Assembly: GCA_016703965.1 (NCBI GenBank)
Contig: JADJBB010000021.1
Span: 434,001 to 498,000 of the forward strand
DNA from: Acidobacteriota bacterium
GTDB taxonomy: Bacteria > Acidobacteriota > Blastocatellia > Pyrinomonadales > Pyrinomonadaceae
DNA: 64,000 nucleotides
Direction of reading: 5' to 3'
Positions 27,638 through 36,988 of this stretch are shown here, one piece after another. Below the pieces are notes generated by a model, which worked only from the letters and a program-made list of their open reading frames with translations, searched no databases and was not told the DNA's origin. The position numbers and the translations under genes are program-made. Within the stretch, counting starts at the first letter, position 1; each line of letters begins with the position of its first letter.

Positions 27638-28573
27638 CAAACGCTGTCGAACGACCGGTTGGCTGTTCTTGAAGAACCGCCATACGAGCAGCGACGCTCC
27701 CGCCGAAACGCCGACAACGAAATGAAAAAAGTTCGTTCGATACAGGAAGCCGAATAGATTTAGGCTGTCCGATACCTTGGCCAGTGCAGCAGTCGTTCCC
27801 GATTCCGGCCAGAATTGAGGCACGAGCGACAAGAAAATGAGAGTTACAGAAAGTAATGCGGCCGGAACGTAGAGAACGTAAGTTTTCCAACGCTGACCGA
27901 AAAAAATATCGCTCCTGACCGGATACCTTATGCAAAAATGCAGAAAAAGCGGAGAGAAAAATGCTAATGCGATGTTGTCGAGCAGATCGATCGCGAGATC
28001 AAAATCGCGGCCGATGCCGATGGAACGATATGTGTGAAAAACGAATGCCGCGAGGCATACCATCGCGAAATGGAGAACAAAAGGGGAACTGCTGCCCTGT
28101 TTGAAAAGAACAAATATTCCTACTCCTAGCCAAACGAACCCAACGATGGTCAGGAAAATTATTGACGGAGTCCACCTTTCGACCGAGTCAATATTTCGCA
28201 GATCGGCGACGTAATTATTGTCCGCGGAGGTGTAAAACGGCTTCTGAAAAGAGTACGTGAGGCTGCCGCCAACTCCGGCTGCGTCGAGATACATCGCGAC
28301 ATCTGCGACTGAGGTGATCTCCTCCAGATTATCGCTATCCAGCCCGATGCCGGTAAGTTTTGCACCAACCGGGATACCGGCTCGCGATCCGGCAAGAGCC
28401 GTTGTCACTTTCTCGGCATACACCCCGTCTGCACGTTGGCTCCAGAGCACGCCATCCGTGGGGGGGAGGTTTTGAAATGCACGCTGAGACAAGCTCAAAG
28501 CCCCGGCTGTAACGAACAGCACGGACGCTAGAAGCCATATAAGGCTCCAACTTGTCAGCATTTTTTCTTTCAT
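27638..28573 (-). CDS. Membrane histidine kinase, N-terminal part (PDZ-like domain and TM helices)
   Basis: From the ATG at 28573 (MKEKMLTSW), about 312 codons up to the frameshift. First helix LIWLLASVLFVTAGAL, a periplasmic PDZ-like domain (about 30-115: AEKVTTALAGSRAGIPVGAKLTGIG), then several transmembrane helices (TPSIIFLTIVGFVWLGVGIF, LHFAMVCLAAFVFHTY, YVLYVPAALLSVTLIFL and others). Same gene as the entry at 25594-27636; the intact product would be about 990 aa. Beyond 27638 the frame runs on to 27545 as nonsense. Confidence 0.8.
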
Positions 28574-28832
28574 CCTAAAAAGGCATACTGCGCCAATGGA
28601 TTTACAACGCAAAATGCGTTCCAAATGCAAAAATGTTCAAACTTTGTTTGGGAAGTCGATTTTGTTCGAAAAATGCCGGTAAATCCGACGGGAAAACTAA
28701 ATCGTGCTTTGCGGGAATTCAGCATTTTGCTAGAGAATCCAATAATTTGGAAAAAACAAAATCCGCATTGATAACAGCGCCACAGAGAAGGAAAATCTTT
28801 CTGTGCAAAAACCGTCTTCTCTGCGGATGTTT

Positions 28833-30566
28833 TTAGAACCTAACTTGGATGCCGCCACGCACCATTCTACGGTGAGCGTTTAGCCTCAGGCCGCCTTCTT
28901 CACCGAAGACACCCGATTGAAAATCGAAAATATTTCGTGCGTCAACGATCGCTTGGGCACGGATCGGAAGCCCCAAAGTCGGCAGCGATTGCGTAACGAA
29001 AACGCTCAAACCCGGATCGTAGATGGCGAGCCGCCCTTTGAAGGGATCGATCGCAAAAACCGTCGCCTGCGGCGAAAGTCGATATATCGTTCTGACGCTG
29101 GTTCCGGTTTTTAGATCCGCCGCAAGCTGAGCGAAAAACGTCTGAAAGAAATCGTTTTCAAAGAGTTTGGAGGGTGAGGTAACCGCCGCCCCGTTCGATA
29201 GCTTTTGACCATTTCCAGCTGAATAACCGACCGAAGCCGATAAAATATCACTAACGCGGCGAGAATAAACGACCCGAACTCCTTGAGCCCGGCCCTGTTG
29301 GTTAGCAACGAAGTCACCAAAACCGTCGCCGCCGAGATTATCGATAGCAAAGCTATTGATACCGACGCCGCGCCCAAGCGTTGTGTCAAAAAATACGTTG
29401 GCTTCTACGCTTGACCGGTTATCGATTATTCGCTCGATCCCAAATTCCAACCTGCGGCTGCGATTGATCTGCGGCTTGCCATACTCCACGACAAGGTCTT
29501 CTACGGCAACCGGGTCTGAAAACGCAACATTCTGCCCTTCGAGATCGATCGCGTTTGCCCAGGTCTTTTCTTCGGTCTGGGTGGTGAAGGCACTGCGCAG
29601 GCGAGTCTTTGCGTTTATATCGAACTGCAGCCCCACTCGCGGAGAAAGCGACGAGTCATCGCTGCCGCTGAAAAACCGTGAGTAGTCGAGGCCATATACC
29701 AGGATCACTCCTTCGCGGATCTTCCACTCGTCGAGGCCTTGTATCGAGATCTGGCCGAGCTGTTTTGTTTCATTACCGACCGCGACGTTTCCGAGTTTCG
29801 CGACCGACGAATTGAATCGTAACTGATGCCCGTCTATCGGATTTAGCTTCAGCGAAGTTTCCAACCGTTGCGGCGAACGTCCGCCAATTCCGGTTTGGCC
29901 AGCAACTACAAAATCCGTGGTTTCGCCGACCGGAATGAAGGTCGCAAAATTTATACCCGAGTAGGAGCCACGATCGGAACCCGCGAAATAAGTCTCAAAA
30001 ACCGTCTGCCCTTTGCGATGGACCGTGCGATCATCTGTATCGTCATTTTCCGCTACAGCGTCGTCATCGATCGGCGTGCTGCCTTCCTGATTCTGATAGA
30101 TAGCCCGCTGCATCTGCGCGGCACGTATCCGCCATTTGGAACTGTTCTTGTCGAGGCGTTTTTCAGGAAGCGTATTACCGTTTCCTGCTCGTTCCAGTTT
30201 GAAACCGTAGCTGATCTCAGTAGAACGTCCAACATCAACACCGAAAATATAGGACGGATTAAACCCTTGGGCGACCGCGAGAACCGTGTACGTGCCAGGA
30301 ACGATCTTGGCCAGGAAACTACCGTCGCGTCCCGCGGTAACCTGCTTTAGAAGTTTTGTTGTACCTGAATGAAAGATCGCGACAGCAGCATCAGCGATCG
30401 GGCTTCCGCTATCGTCACGAACAAATCCTCTGACGACACCGAGCGGTCCGGCCTTTTCTACTGTCACATTAATGGCCGCAGACGAAGAAGCAGGTGCGAC
30501 GCCGATCGCCATCAGCATCACAAATGTCGTCAGGAGCAGTTGTTGTGTCCGTGTAGAAAAAAGCAT
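28833..30566 (-). CDS. TonB-dependent-receptor-like outer-membrane protein with N-terminal carboxypeptidase-regulatory domain
   Basis: 577 aa from ATG 30566, chosen because it places a signal peptide (LLLTTFVMLMAIGVAPASSSAA) at the start. A regulatory-like domain follows (GVVRGFVRDDSGSPIADAAVAIFHSG, 55-140), then a long beta-strand-rich region with alternating hydrophobic residues and aromatic termini, ending RRMVRGGIQVRF with a C-terminal Phe, typical of outer-membrane barrels. There is no clear TonB plug domain, so it belongs with the reduced acidobacterial TBDR-like proteins (about half usual size). Substrate unknown. Confidence 0.75.
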   Translation of the reverse strand: MLFSTRTQQLLLTTFVMLMAIGVAPASSSAAINVTVEKAGPLGVVRGFVRDDSGSPIADAAVAIFHSGTTKLLKQVTAGRDGSFLAKIVPGTYTVLAVAQGFNPSYIFGVDVGRSTEISYGFKLERAGNGNTLPEKRLDKNSSKWRIRAAQMQRAIYQNQEGSTPIDDDAVAENDDTDDRTVHRKGQTVFETYFAGSDRGSYSGINFATFIPVGETTDFVVAGQTGIGGRSPQRLETSLKLNPIDGHQLRFNSSVAKLGNVAVGNETKQLGQISIQGLDEWKIREGVILVYGLDYSRFFSGSDDSSLSPRVGLQFDINAKTRLRSAFTTQTEEKTWANAIDLEGQNVAFSDPVAVEDLVVEYGKPQINRSRRLEFGIERIIDNRSSVEANVFFDTTLGRGVGINSFAIDNLGGDGFGDFVANQQGRAQGVRVVYSRRVSDILSASVGYSAGNGQKLSNGAAVTSPSKLFENDFFQTFFAQLAADLKTGTSVRTIYRLSPQATVFAIDPFKGRLAIYDPGLSVFVTQSLPTLGLPIRAQAIVDARNIFDFQSGVFGEEGGLRLNAHRRMVRGGIQVRF

Positions 30567-30717
30567 TTTAAACGGCAATATCGGTAACTTTGGTATTTTG
30601 TTCGCAAAAATCAAGCCTGTCAAGGCGGATCGGGGCCGTTCTGTAAACTTAAGATGCGATAAACTTGACAAAGTTTGCTTGTCGGCTAGAATTGAGTTCT
30701 GCCTAAATGGCAGGGAT

Positions 30718-30808
30718 GGAGACGTGGCTGAGCGGCTGAAAGCGGCGGTTTGCTAAATCGTTGTAGTCCAAAAGACTACCACAGGTTCGAATCCTGTCGT
30801 CTCCGCCA
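30718..30808 (+). tRNA. tRNA-Ser(GCU)
   Basis: Acceptor GGAGACG (30718-30724) pairs with CGTCTCC (30798-30804), discriminator G and encoded CCA to 30808. Anticodon loop TTGCTAA gives anticodon GCT. A long variable arm (GTAGTCCAAAAGACTAC) and T-loop GGTTCGAATCC confirm a class II serine tRNA. Confidence 0.96.
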
Positions 30809-30822
30809 TTAATATTAGAAAG

Positions 30823-30858
30823 GCCGTCAAATGCGAATTTGGCGGCTTTTTGCTTTTT
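30823..30858 (+). terminator. Rho-independent terminator after tRNA-Ser
   Basis: GCCGTCAAAT pairs with ATTTGGCGGC (30837-30846) with one G-U pair, followed by T-rich TTTTTGCTTTTTT. It overlaps the region where an upstream start for the next gene would lie, so that gene must begin later. Confidence 0.85.
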
Positions 30859-30878
30859 TGGGGTATTGTTGTTCAGAG

Positions 30879-31313
30879 ATGACCTTTCGTAGAAGCATTT
30901 TACTTTACGGCGTGGCGATGGCTCTGCTAATGGGGCTGCTGAAGTTTTTTGAATACCGCTTTTTTGTTCGCGGCCTGACGCTCGAACTCTATCTCGGCCT
31001 TGTCGCTGTCTTTTTTATAGCCTTAGGCGCGTGGATCGGTTGGCGGCTCACTCACAAAAAACCGGTCGAGTCAGTTCAGACCGACGGCTTTACGCTCGAT
31101 GTCGAAAGACTAAAACGCCTCTGCATTACAAAACGCGAATACGAAGTTCTCGAAAATATCGCACTCGGCCTTTCGAATCAGGAGATCGCCGATAAACTTT
31201 TCGTTTCGACCAGCACGATCAAAACTCACCTCTCCAGCCTTTTTCTCAAGCTCGACGCCCGACGCCGCACGCAGGCGATACAAAAAGCCAAGGAACTTCG
31301 CATTCTGCCCTAG
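30879..31313 (+). CDS. Membrane-anchored LuxR-type transcriptional regulator
   Basis: 144 aa from ATG 30879. Two N-terminal transmembrane helices (SILLYGVAMALLMGLLKFF, LYLGLVAVFFIALGAWIGWRL), a short linker, then a complete LuxR/GerE helix-turn-helix: ITKREYEVLENIALGLSNQE and KLFVSTSTIKTHLSSLFLKL. The DNA-binding domain therefore faces the cytoplasm while tied to the membrane. The DUF4199 membrane gene 100 bases downstream is a likely partner or target. Confidence 0.85.
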   Translation: MTFRRSILLYGVAMALLMGLLKFFEYRFFVRGLTLELYLGLVAVFFIALGAWIGWRLTHKKPVESVQTDGFTLDVERLKRLCITKREYEVLENIALGLSNQEIADKLFVSTSTIKTHLSSLFLKLDARRRTQAIQKAKELRILP

Positions 31314-31415
31314 AACTTAAGTATGATTTGGCCGTATCGACGCGAATTCATACTTTCGGCCGATTGTATTTCTGCCTGGCTCACGTAATATTTCGCAAAA
31401 ACGGAGGAAATTTCT

Positions 31416-31949
31416 ATGCGAAAAATTGTTATCACTTACGGCCTCATTTCCGGGGCTATCATCACGAGCCTTTTCTTGATCTCGATGTACCTTTGGTCAA
31501 AGGGCATCATCAATTTCGACAACGGCGAATACTTCGGCTACGGCTCGATGCTAGTCGCGTTGTCGATGGTGTTTTTTGGGATCAAATCATTTCGCGATAA
31601 CCAGAACGGACGGAAGATCGGCTTCTGGAAAGGCGTTTTGGTCGGTTTCCTGATCACGCTGCTGGCATCATTCGTCTATGCATCGAGCTGGGAAGTTTAC
31701 ATGCAGGTCAGCCCGTCGAATAAGTTCGTCGAGGAATATACCGAACATTACGTCAGCCAGCTCAAGCAGAAGGGCACGCCGCAGGCTGAGATCGATAAGA
31801 CAATGGCCGAAATGGCTTCGATGATGGAAATGTATAAGAATCCGTTCATTCGTTTTGGAATGACGCTGATGGAGATACTACCGGTCGGCATTATCGTGAC
31901 CCTGCTGAGTGCCGCGATCCTGCGGAAAAAAGAGATTTTGGCTGAATGA
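31416..31949 (+). CDS. DUF4199 integral membrane protein
   Basis: 177 aa. Four transmembrane helices; typical DUF4199 layout: helix 1 ITYGLISGAIITSLFLISMYLW, RKIGFWKGVLVGFLITLLASFVYASSW, then a soluble loop (EEYTEHYVSQLKQKGTPQAEIDKTMAEM) and a final MEILPVGIIVTLLSAAIL helix. GGAGG lies 11 bases before the ATG. Function unknown. Pairing with a LuxR-type gene suggests a membrane-stress or signal module. Confidence 0.85.
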   Translation: MRKIVITYGLISGAIITSLFLISMYLWSKGIINFDNGEYFGYGSMLVALSMVFFGIKSFRDNQNGRKIGFWKGVLVGFLITLLASFVYASSWEVYMQVSPSNKFVEEYTEHYVSQLKQKGTPQAEIDKTMAEMASMMEMYKNPFIRFGMTLMEILPVGIIVTLLSAAILRKKEILAE

Positions 31950-32049
31950 ATAGAACCGGGGTCTATGTCTTGCCTCGCACGGCTGCTCTGTGCAATCCAC
32001 TGTCCGACCAGTAAACTCGATAAAGCATTCGACCTGATGGAGTAACGGT

Positions 32050-32676
32050 ATGTTTATTGAGTTTCACCTGGCAATTTTCGAGGCATCGACGTGGACCAAT
32101 ATGTTCACATTGGACGCGACCGCGACATGGGCCGAAAAGATCTTGCGGCCCATGATCGTTTACGCGGTGCTGATCGTGATGATCCGCTTATTCGGCAAGC
32201 GCGAACTAGCCCAGCTCAACCCATTTGATCTGGTCGTGATCTTGTCGATTTCGAATACTGTTCAAAACGCAATAATAGGCCAGGATAATTCGCTGATCGG
32301 CGGCCTCGTTGGAGCCCTCGCGTTGCTGTTTATAAACTACATCCTCGCACGCCTTAAATATGCGTCACCGACGATCGAATTAATAACTGAAGGCGGGCCT
32401 AAAACACTCATCAAGAACGGCAAGCAAGATGCAGCCGCGTTGAAGAGTGAACTGCTGACGAAAGAAGACCTCGATATCATCGCCCATGAAAATGGCCTCG
32501 AGGATCGCAACGACATAGACAAACTTGTTCTCGATCCCAACGGTTCATTCCTCGTTGACGGAAAAGATGAGATCAAGGATGCAAAATTCAAACGCGATGT
32601 TTTGCGCAAGATCAGCGAGCTTTCCGAACAATTGACTGAACTAAATGCACTAATGCAGAAACCTGTGGGCAAGTAA
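32050..32676 (+). CDS. DUF421 (YetF-like) membrane protein
   Basis: 208 aa. Three N-terminal helices (about 35-105) with the family block RLFGKRELAQLNPFDLVVILSISNTVQNAIIG, then the cytosolic DUF421 domain (ELLTKEDLDIIAHENGLEDRNDIDKLVLDPNGSFLV). Bacillus YetF is linked to spore germination; the role here is unknown. Complete. Confidence 0.88.
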   Translation: MFIEFHLAIFEASTWTNMFTLDATATWAEKILRPMIVYAVLIVMIRLFGKRELAQLNPFDLVVILSISNTVQNAIIGQDNSLIGGLVGALALLFINYILARLKYASPTIELITEGGPKTLIKNGKQDAAALKSELLTKEDLDIIAHENGLEDRNDIDKLVLDPNGSFLVDGKDEIKDAKFKRDVLRKISELSEQLTELNALMQKPVGK

Positions 32677-32743
32677 GCGAATAGCGGCCAGGCTTCGGTA
32701 GTGCTTTTGCGTTCTGCTCGTCGATACGGGAAACTACTTCGTT

Positions 32744-34335
32744 ATGACTGTAAGAGTAAGATTCGCACCGAGCCCGACGGGTTATTTACATATTGGCAGC
32801 GCGAAACCGCGCTTTTTAACTATCTTTGCGCACGGCGCACGGGCGGCAAGTTCCTGGTTCGCATCGAGGACACGGACCTCGCCCGCTCAACCGAGGAATC
32901 AACCCGCTCGATTCTCGACGGCCTCGCTTGGCTGGAACTGAGCCATGACGAAGAGATCGTTTTCCAATCCGACAACGCCGACAAGCATCGTGCAACTGCC
33001 AAAAAGCTCCTCGCTGAGGGCAAAGCCTATCGCGATTTCACGCCCAAGGCGGAGCCGAACGATGCCAACGTTAAGGACACCATCAAAGATCGAGCACGTG
33101 CAAATCAGGGCGAAAAGAACATGCGGGATAATCCATACCGCGATTTGTCCGCGCAGGAAAGTGAAGCCCGTGCGAATGCCGGAGAACCCTTTGCTATCAG
33201 ATTAAAAGTCGCTGTGACCGGCAAGACTTCATTTGAAGATGCGGTTTACGGCCTGCAGGAACGAGATTACACCGAGACGGAAGATCTGGTTTTGCTCCGC
33301 TCCGACGGCCATCCGCTCTATAATCTCGCCGTGGTTTGTGACGATATCGAGATGGCGATCACGCACGTCATTCGCGGGCAGGATCACCTGACGAACACCC
33401 ACAAGCAAGTCCTTATATACGAAGCCCTCGGCATCACGCCGCCGACATTTGCGCATTTGCCGCTGATCATGGCGCCCAACAAAGGCAAGCTTTCGAAGCG
33501 CAAACATGGTGAGGTAGTCTCGATGACGACATATCGCGATGCGGGATTTCTCGCTGCCGCGTTCCGCAATTTCCTCGCCCTGCTCGGCTGGTCGGCGGGT
33601 GAAGAGAAAGAGATCTACTCGCTCGAAGAACTCGTCCAAAAATTCTCGCTCGATGGCATCCACCGCTCGAACGCGGTTTTCAATTTCACTGAAAATGATC
33701 CGCGCAAATGGACCGACGACAAAGCCCAATGGATGAACGCCGAATACATCCGCACAATGCCCGTCGGCGAGCTGCTGCCATTCGTCAAAGCCGAACTAAA
33801 GTCCGCCAAGCTCTGGCGCGAAGAATACGAACCCGAAGGCCGTGCCTTAACCGAGACGATCAGCTCAGCCGCCGACGCCGGAGCCGACGAACGCCCAGCG
33901 GGAGTCGCCGTCGATCTGCCGGAACACGGCTCGTACGACTGGTTCATCCAAACGATCAACCTTATCCGCCAGCGGTTTTTCACGCTCAAGGATTTCTCTT
34001 CACAGGGCCGTGCGTATTTCAGCGAAGACTATGATTTTGACCAGGCAGCGATCGAAAAGAATCTGAATAAGTTCCCGGATCTGAAAATCTGGCTGCCCAA
34101 ACTCGCCGATCGTTTCGAAACAGAGTTTGCCGACAAACCGTTTTCCGAAGCAAATATCGAAGAGGTCGTAAAAGCCTTCACCGAAGAAAAGGGTACAAAA
34201 CTTGGCGTTATCATGAACGGTGCCCGAACGCTCCTGACGGGAGTTGCTGTTGGTCCGTCGATGCTTTCGGTTTTTGAGATCATGGGAAAAGACCGGTGCA
34301 TTTTGCGGCTGCGAAGCAGGGTCGCGTGGAACTAG
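32744..34335 (+). CDS. gltX: Glutamyl-tRNA synthetase, frameshifted near the N-terminus
   Basis: Class I aminoacyl-tRNA synthetase. From ATG 32744 the frame gives MTVRVRFAPSPTGYLHIGSA (HIGH-type motif), then breaks at GCGAAACCGCG (32801-32811). Adding one A to that A run restores K-TALFNYLCARRTGGKFLVRIEDTD, which continues in the other frame to 34335. KMSKS-type motif is KLSKRKHG. The repaired length is 530 aa, slightly long for the family because of a charged insert after YRDFTPKAE. The frame that carries most of the gene is open back to 32701 but that extension is not GltX sequence. An essential gene with a homopolymer indel points to a consensus error. Confidence 0.93.
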
Positions 34336-34393
34336 CTAAAAGTTTTTTGCAGGTTCACGGGCCGTGGTCCGTTCCCTATACGCAAGCAAGCGT

Positions 34394-36775
34394 ATGAAAA
34401 TCGGAGCAGAGAACATCTTAAGGGCGTGGGCACTCGTTTGTGTATGTTTCGCCGCGGCGGTCACAGCACAGCCGGTTAGCCCGCGTCCGCTGCCGCCGGA
34501 GTTTTTCAAACGCCGTGAGGCTGGCTCGGCATTCGAGATGGGCAGGATCTATCTGCGGGAGCAGAAACCGGTTCTGGCCGCCGAGAATTTTGCCAACGCC
34601 GCGAAAGCTTATGCCGAGCTTCGAGATGATGGAGCGGTTGCGTGTTCGTATCTCGGTCTCGGTTCGGCATATGCTCAGAATGAGAAAAATGCGCTTGCAT
34701 CGGAAACCTACGAGCAAGCTCTCGCTATCTTTCGCGCTCTGAAAGGCCGCGATCTTGATGAGCGGTCGCTAGCTAAACTCGGGTTCCTATATGACGAACT
34801 CGTCGGAAAGCGAACCGTTTTCAAATACGACGAGCTAGCCATCGTGCCGCCAAAACGCGGTTACGACCGGAACGGAGACCGCCTCGATCCGCGGTTTTCG
34901 CAAGGCTCAGAGCGTTATTACGTCCAGTATTTTAATCAGCCGTTCACGGTGTATTACCGCGAGGAGCCGGAGTCGATCTTCAACGATCCCCGAATGGCCG
35001 GCTCGAGCGATCAGCCAAAACCGGTTAGCTTTTATCGCGATGTTCTGGCGATCTGGAAGGCAAACGGTATCGAGAGCGTCAGCGTCGCCGTCGGCATCAG
35101 CCAGATGGAGTCGTGGGCAAACGCAAATCCAAAGGTTGCCGCCTTCTACGGCAAACAGGCGGTCAACGAATACCAGCAGATCCGCCAGGCGATGCGGCAG
35201 TCGAAAGATGTCCGCGTACGAACCTACAATAACCAGCTCACCGACAAGTTCCGCTTTCTTGCAGATCTGCTGATTGGTTTAGGCAGGCTTGCGGAGGCTA
35301 ACGAAGTCCTGCAAATGCTGAAAGAAGAGGAGTTCTCGGACTTCGTCCAACGCGACCAAAGCGAGATCAAAAGCCTCGGCCGCCGGGCTACTTTAACCGC
35401 GAAGGAGCGAGCGCTACTTGAGCGATATCGACACCTCGCTGACCGTGCAGCTGAGATCGCAGCGGATGTGAGAGCAACGCAGGAAAGGAACTTCACTCTC
35501 GACGGAGTTCCAACCGCAAAAGCCCAACCCGCGGACGAACAAAAGAAGCTCGCCAAGCTCAACGCTCAGGCTGCAGACATCACCGCAGCGTTCAAACTCT
35601 TTCTCGAGAAAGAACTCGTCAACGAGATCGGCACCGACAACGCTGCCGGAGTCGCGGCTGACTCGACACTGCAATCGACCGCAAGGGATCTCGGCCCCGG
35701 CGTTGTCTCGCTCTACACCGTAGTCACCGAGCGGCGATACCGCGTCATCCTCACGACGCCGACGATCCAGATCGATGGCAAGACCGAGATCGAAACCGGT
35801 CTGCTGAACAAAAAAGTGCGGCGTTTCAGGGACGCCTTGCAGGATACTTCGATCGATCCGCGGCCGCTCGGAAAGGAGCTTTACGACATTCTAGTAAAGC
35901 CTGTCGAAAAGGAACTCGCCGCCTCAGGAGCCAAAACGCTTGTCTGGTCGCTCGACGGAACGCTTAGGTACATTCCGATCGCCGCCCTCTCGCCCGACGG
36001 CGTGACGTACCTCGGCGAAAAGTACCAGAACGTCGTGCTAACGCCGCGAACACGTGAGCGTTTGTCCGGAAACAGCGCGGATTGGACCGCTCTAGGGATG
36101 GGAATCTCTGAAGAACAAACCGTCAGTTTTCCGGAGTCAAAGGGCCAACCGATGAAGCTCGACGCTCTGCCCGGAACCCGCGAAGAGCTGATGGCGATCA
36201 TTCACGACGAAAGCAATCCGTCCGAAACCGGCATCCTGGGTGGAAAGCGATATCTGGATAAAGATTTTACGCTCAATAAGTTAAAAGAATCGCTCGCCGC
36301 TCGAAATGCTGACGGCAAGCGAAAGTTCAATGTTGTTCATCTCGCCAGCCATTTCCGGCTCGGGGACAACTGGTCGAATTCGTTCCTGTTTTTAGGCAAC
36401 GGAAAAGTGTTGTCTCTCGAAGAGATCGGAAATTCGGCAGACATAGATTTCAGTGACGTCGAGCTAGTTACACTTTCGGCTTGTAATACGGCTCTGACGA
36501 CCGATTCGCGGGGTTTTGAGGTTGATTCCCTGGCCGCTGCGATCCAGGCAAAAAGCGGTAAGGCCGTACTTGCAACACTCTGGGCCGTCTATGACGAGAG
36601 CACCTCGCTCCTGATGCAGAGCTTCTATCGCGAGCGAAAAGACGATCCCAAATTAACGAAAGCTGAGGCTTTGCAAAGGGCCCAAAAGAGACTTATTACC
36701 GGCAAGACGAACGGGAAATCGTTCGCCCATCCATATTTCTGGGCAGGCTTCGTCCTGATCGGAAACTGGAACTGA
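34394..36775 (+). CDS. Secreted CHAT-domain protein with N-terminal TPRs
   Basis: 793 aa from ATG 34394, chosen for the signal peptide MKIGAENILRAWALVCVCFA ending VTAQ. TPR-like helices (about 45-130 and 230-340), a coiled stretch, and a C-terminal CHAT (caspase HetF-associated with TPRs) domain. The caspase-type dyad is intact: His653 in VVHLASHF and Cys697 in TLSACNTA. C-terminal AHPYFWAGFVLIGNW matches the family. CHAT proteins are cysteine proteases or pseudo-proteases; a secreted one would act in the periplasm. No gasdermin-like or sensor partner gene is adjacent. Confidence 0.9.
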   Translation: MKIGAENILRAWALVCVCFAAAVTAQPVSPRPLPPEFFKRREAGSAFEMGRIYLREQKPVLAAENFANAAKAYAELRDDGAVACSYLGLGSAYAQNEKNALASETYEQALAIFRALKGRDLDERSLAKLGFLYDELVGKRTVFKYDELAIVPPKRGYDRNGDRLDPRFSQGSERYYVQYFNQPFTVYYREEPESIFNDPRMAGSSDQPKPVSFYRDVLAIWKANGIESVSVAVGISQMESWANANPKVAAFYGKQAVNEYQQIRQAMRQSKDVRVRTYNNQLTDKFRFLADLLIGLGRLAEANEVLQMLKEEEFSDFVQRDQSEIKSLGRRATLTAKERALLERYRHLADRAAEIAADVRATQERNFTLDGVPTAKAQPADEQKKLAKLNAQAADITAAFKLFLEKELVNEIGTDNAAGVAADSTLQSTARDLGPGVVSLYTVVTERRYRVILTTPTIQIDGKTEIETGLLNKKVRRFRDALQDTSIDPRPLGKELYDILVKPVEKELAASGAKTLVWSLDGTLRYIPIAALSPDGVTYLGEKYQNVVLTPRTRERLSGNSADWTALGMGISEEQTVSFPESKGQPMKLDALPGTREELMAIIHDESNPSETGILGGKRYLDKDFTLNKLKESLAARNADGKRKFNVVHLASHFRLGDNWSNSFLFLGNGKVLSLEEIGNSADIDFSDVELVTLSACNTALTTDSRGFEVDSLAAAIQAKSGKAVLATLWAVYDESTSLLMQSFYRERKDDPKLTKAEALQRAQKRLITGKTNGKSFAHPYFWAGFVLIGNWN

Positions 36776-36819
36776 CGCCGGCAAAGGCTTAACAAACACA
36801 ACCCAAGGAGGAACTAAAA

Positions 36820-36965
36820 ATGGCATACATCATCGTATGGCTTAAGGCTACGTCTACGTAAAATTCGAGAAAATCGAGCAAAACAACCGGTCTCTGCTTC
36901 GTTTGAATACCCGAAATGCGGAACCATTTTTCGATCGGACCTCAATTGGTCCGGCCATCACATAG
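36820..36965 (+). CDS. Possible small gene, apparently frameshifted
   Basis: AAGGAGG lies 8 bases before ATG 36820, an unusually strong ribosome site. The open frame gives only MAYIIVWLKATST before a stop at 36861. Inserting one base near 36844-36847 would continue as KGYVYVKFEKIEQNNRSLL and run to a TAG at 36965 (about 48 aa), upstream of the LipL32-like gene. No family recognised; the continuation is plausible but unproven. Confidence 0.3.
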
Positions 36966-36988
36966 ATTGGAAAAACATACACAAAACA

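Noticed and set aside
30831..30878. Earlier start for the membrane LuxR gene
   Set aside because: It lies inside the terminator of tRNA-Ser.
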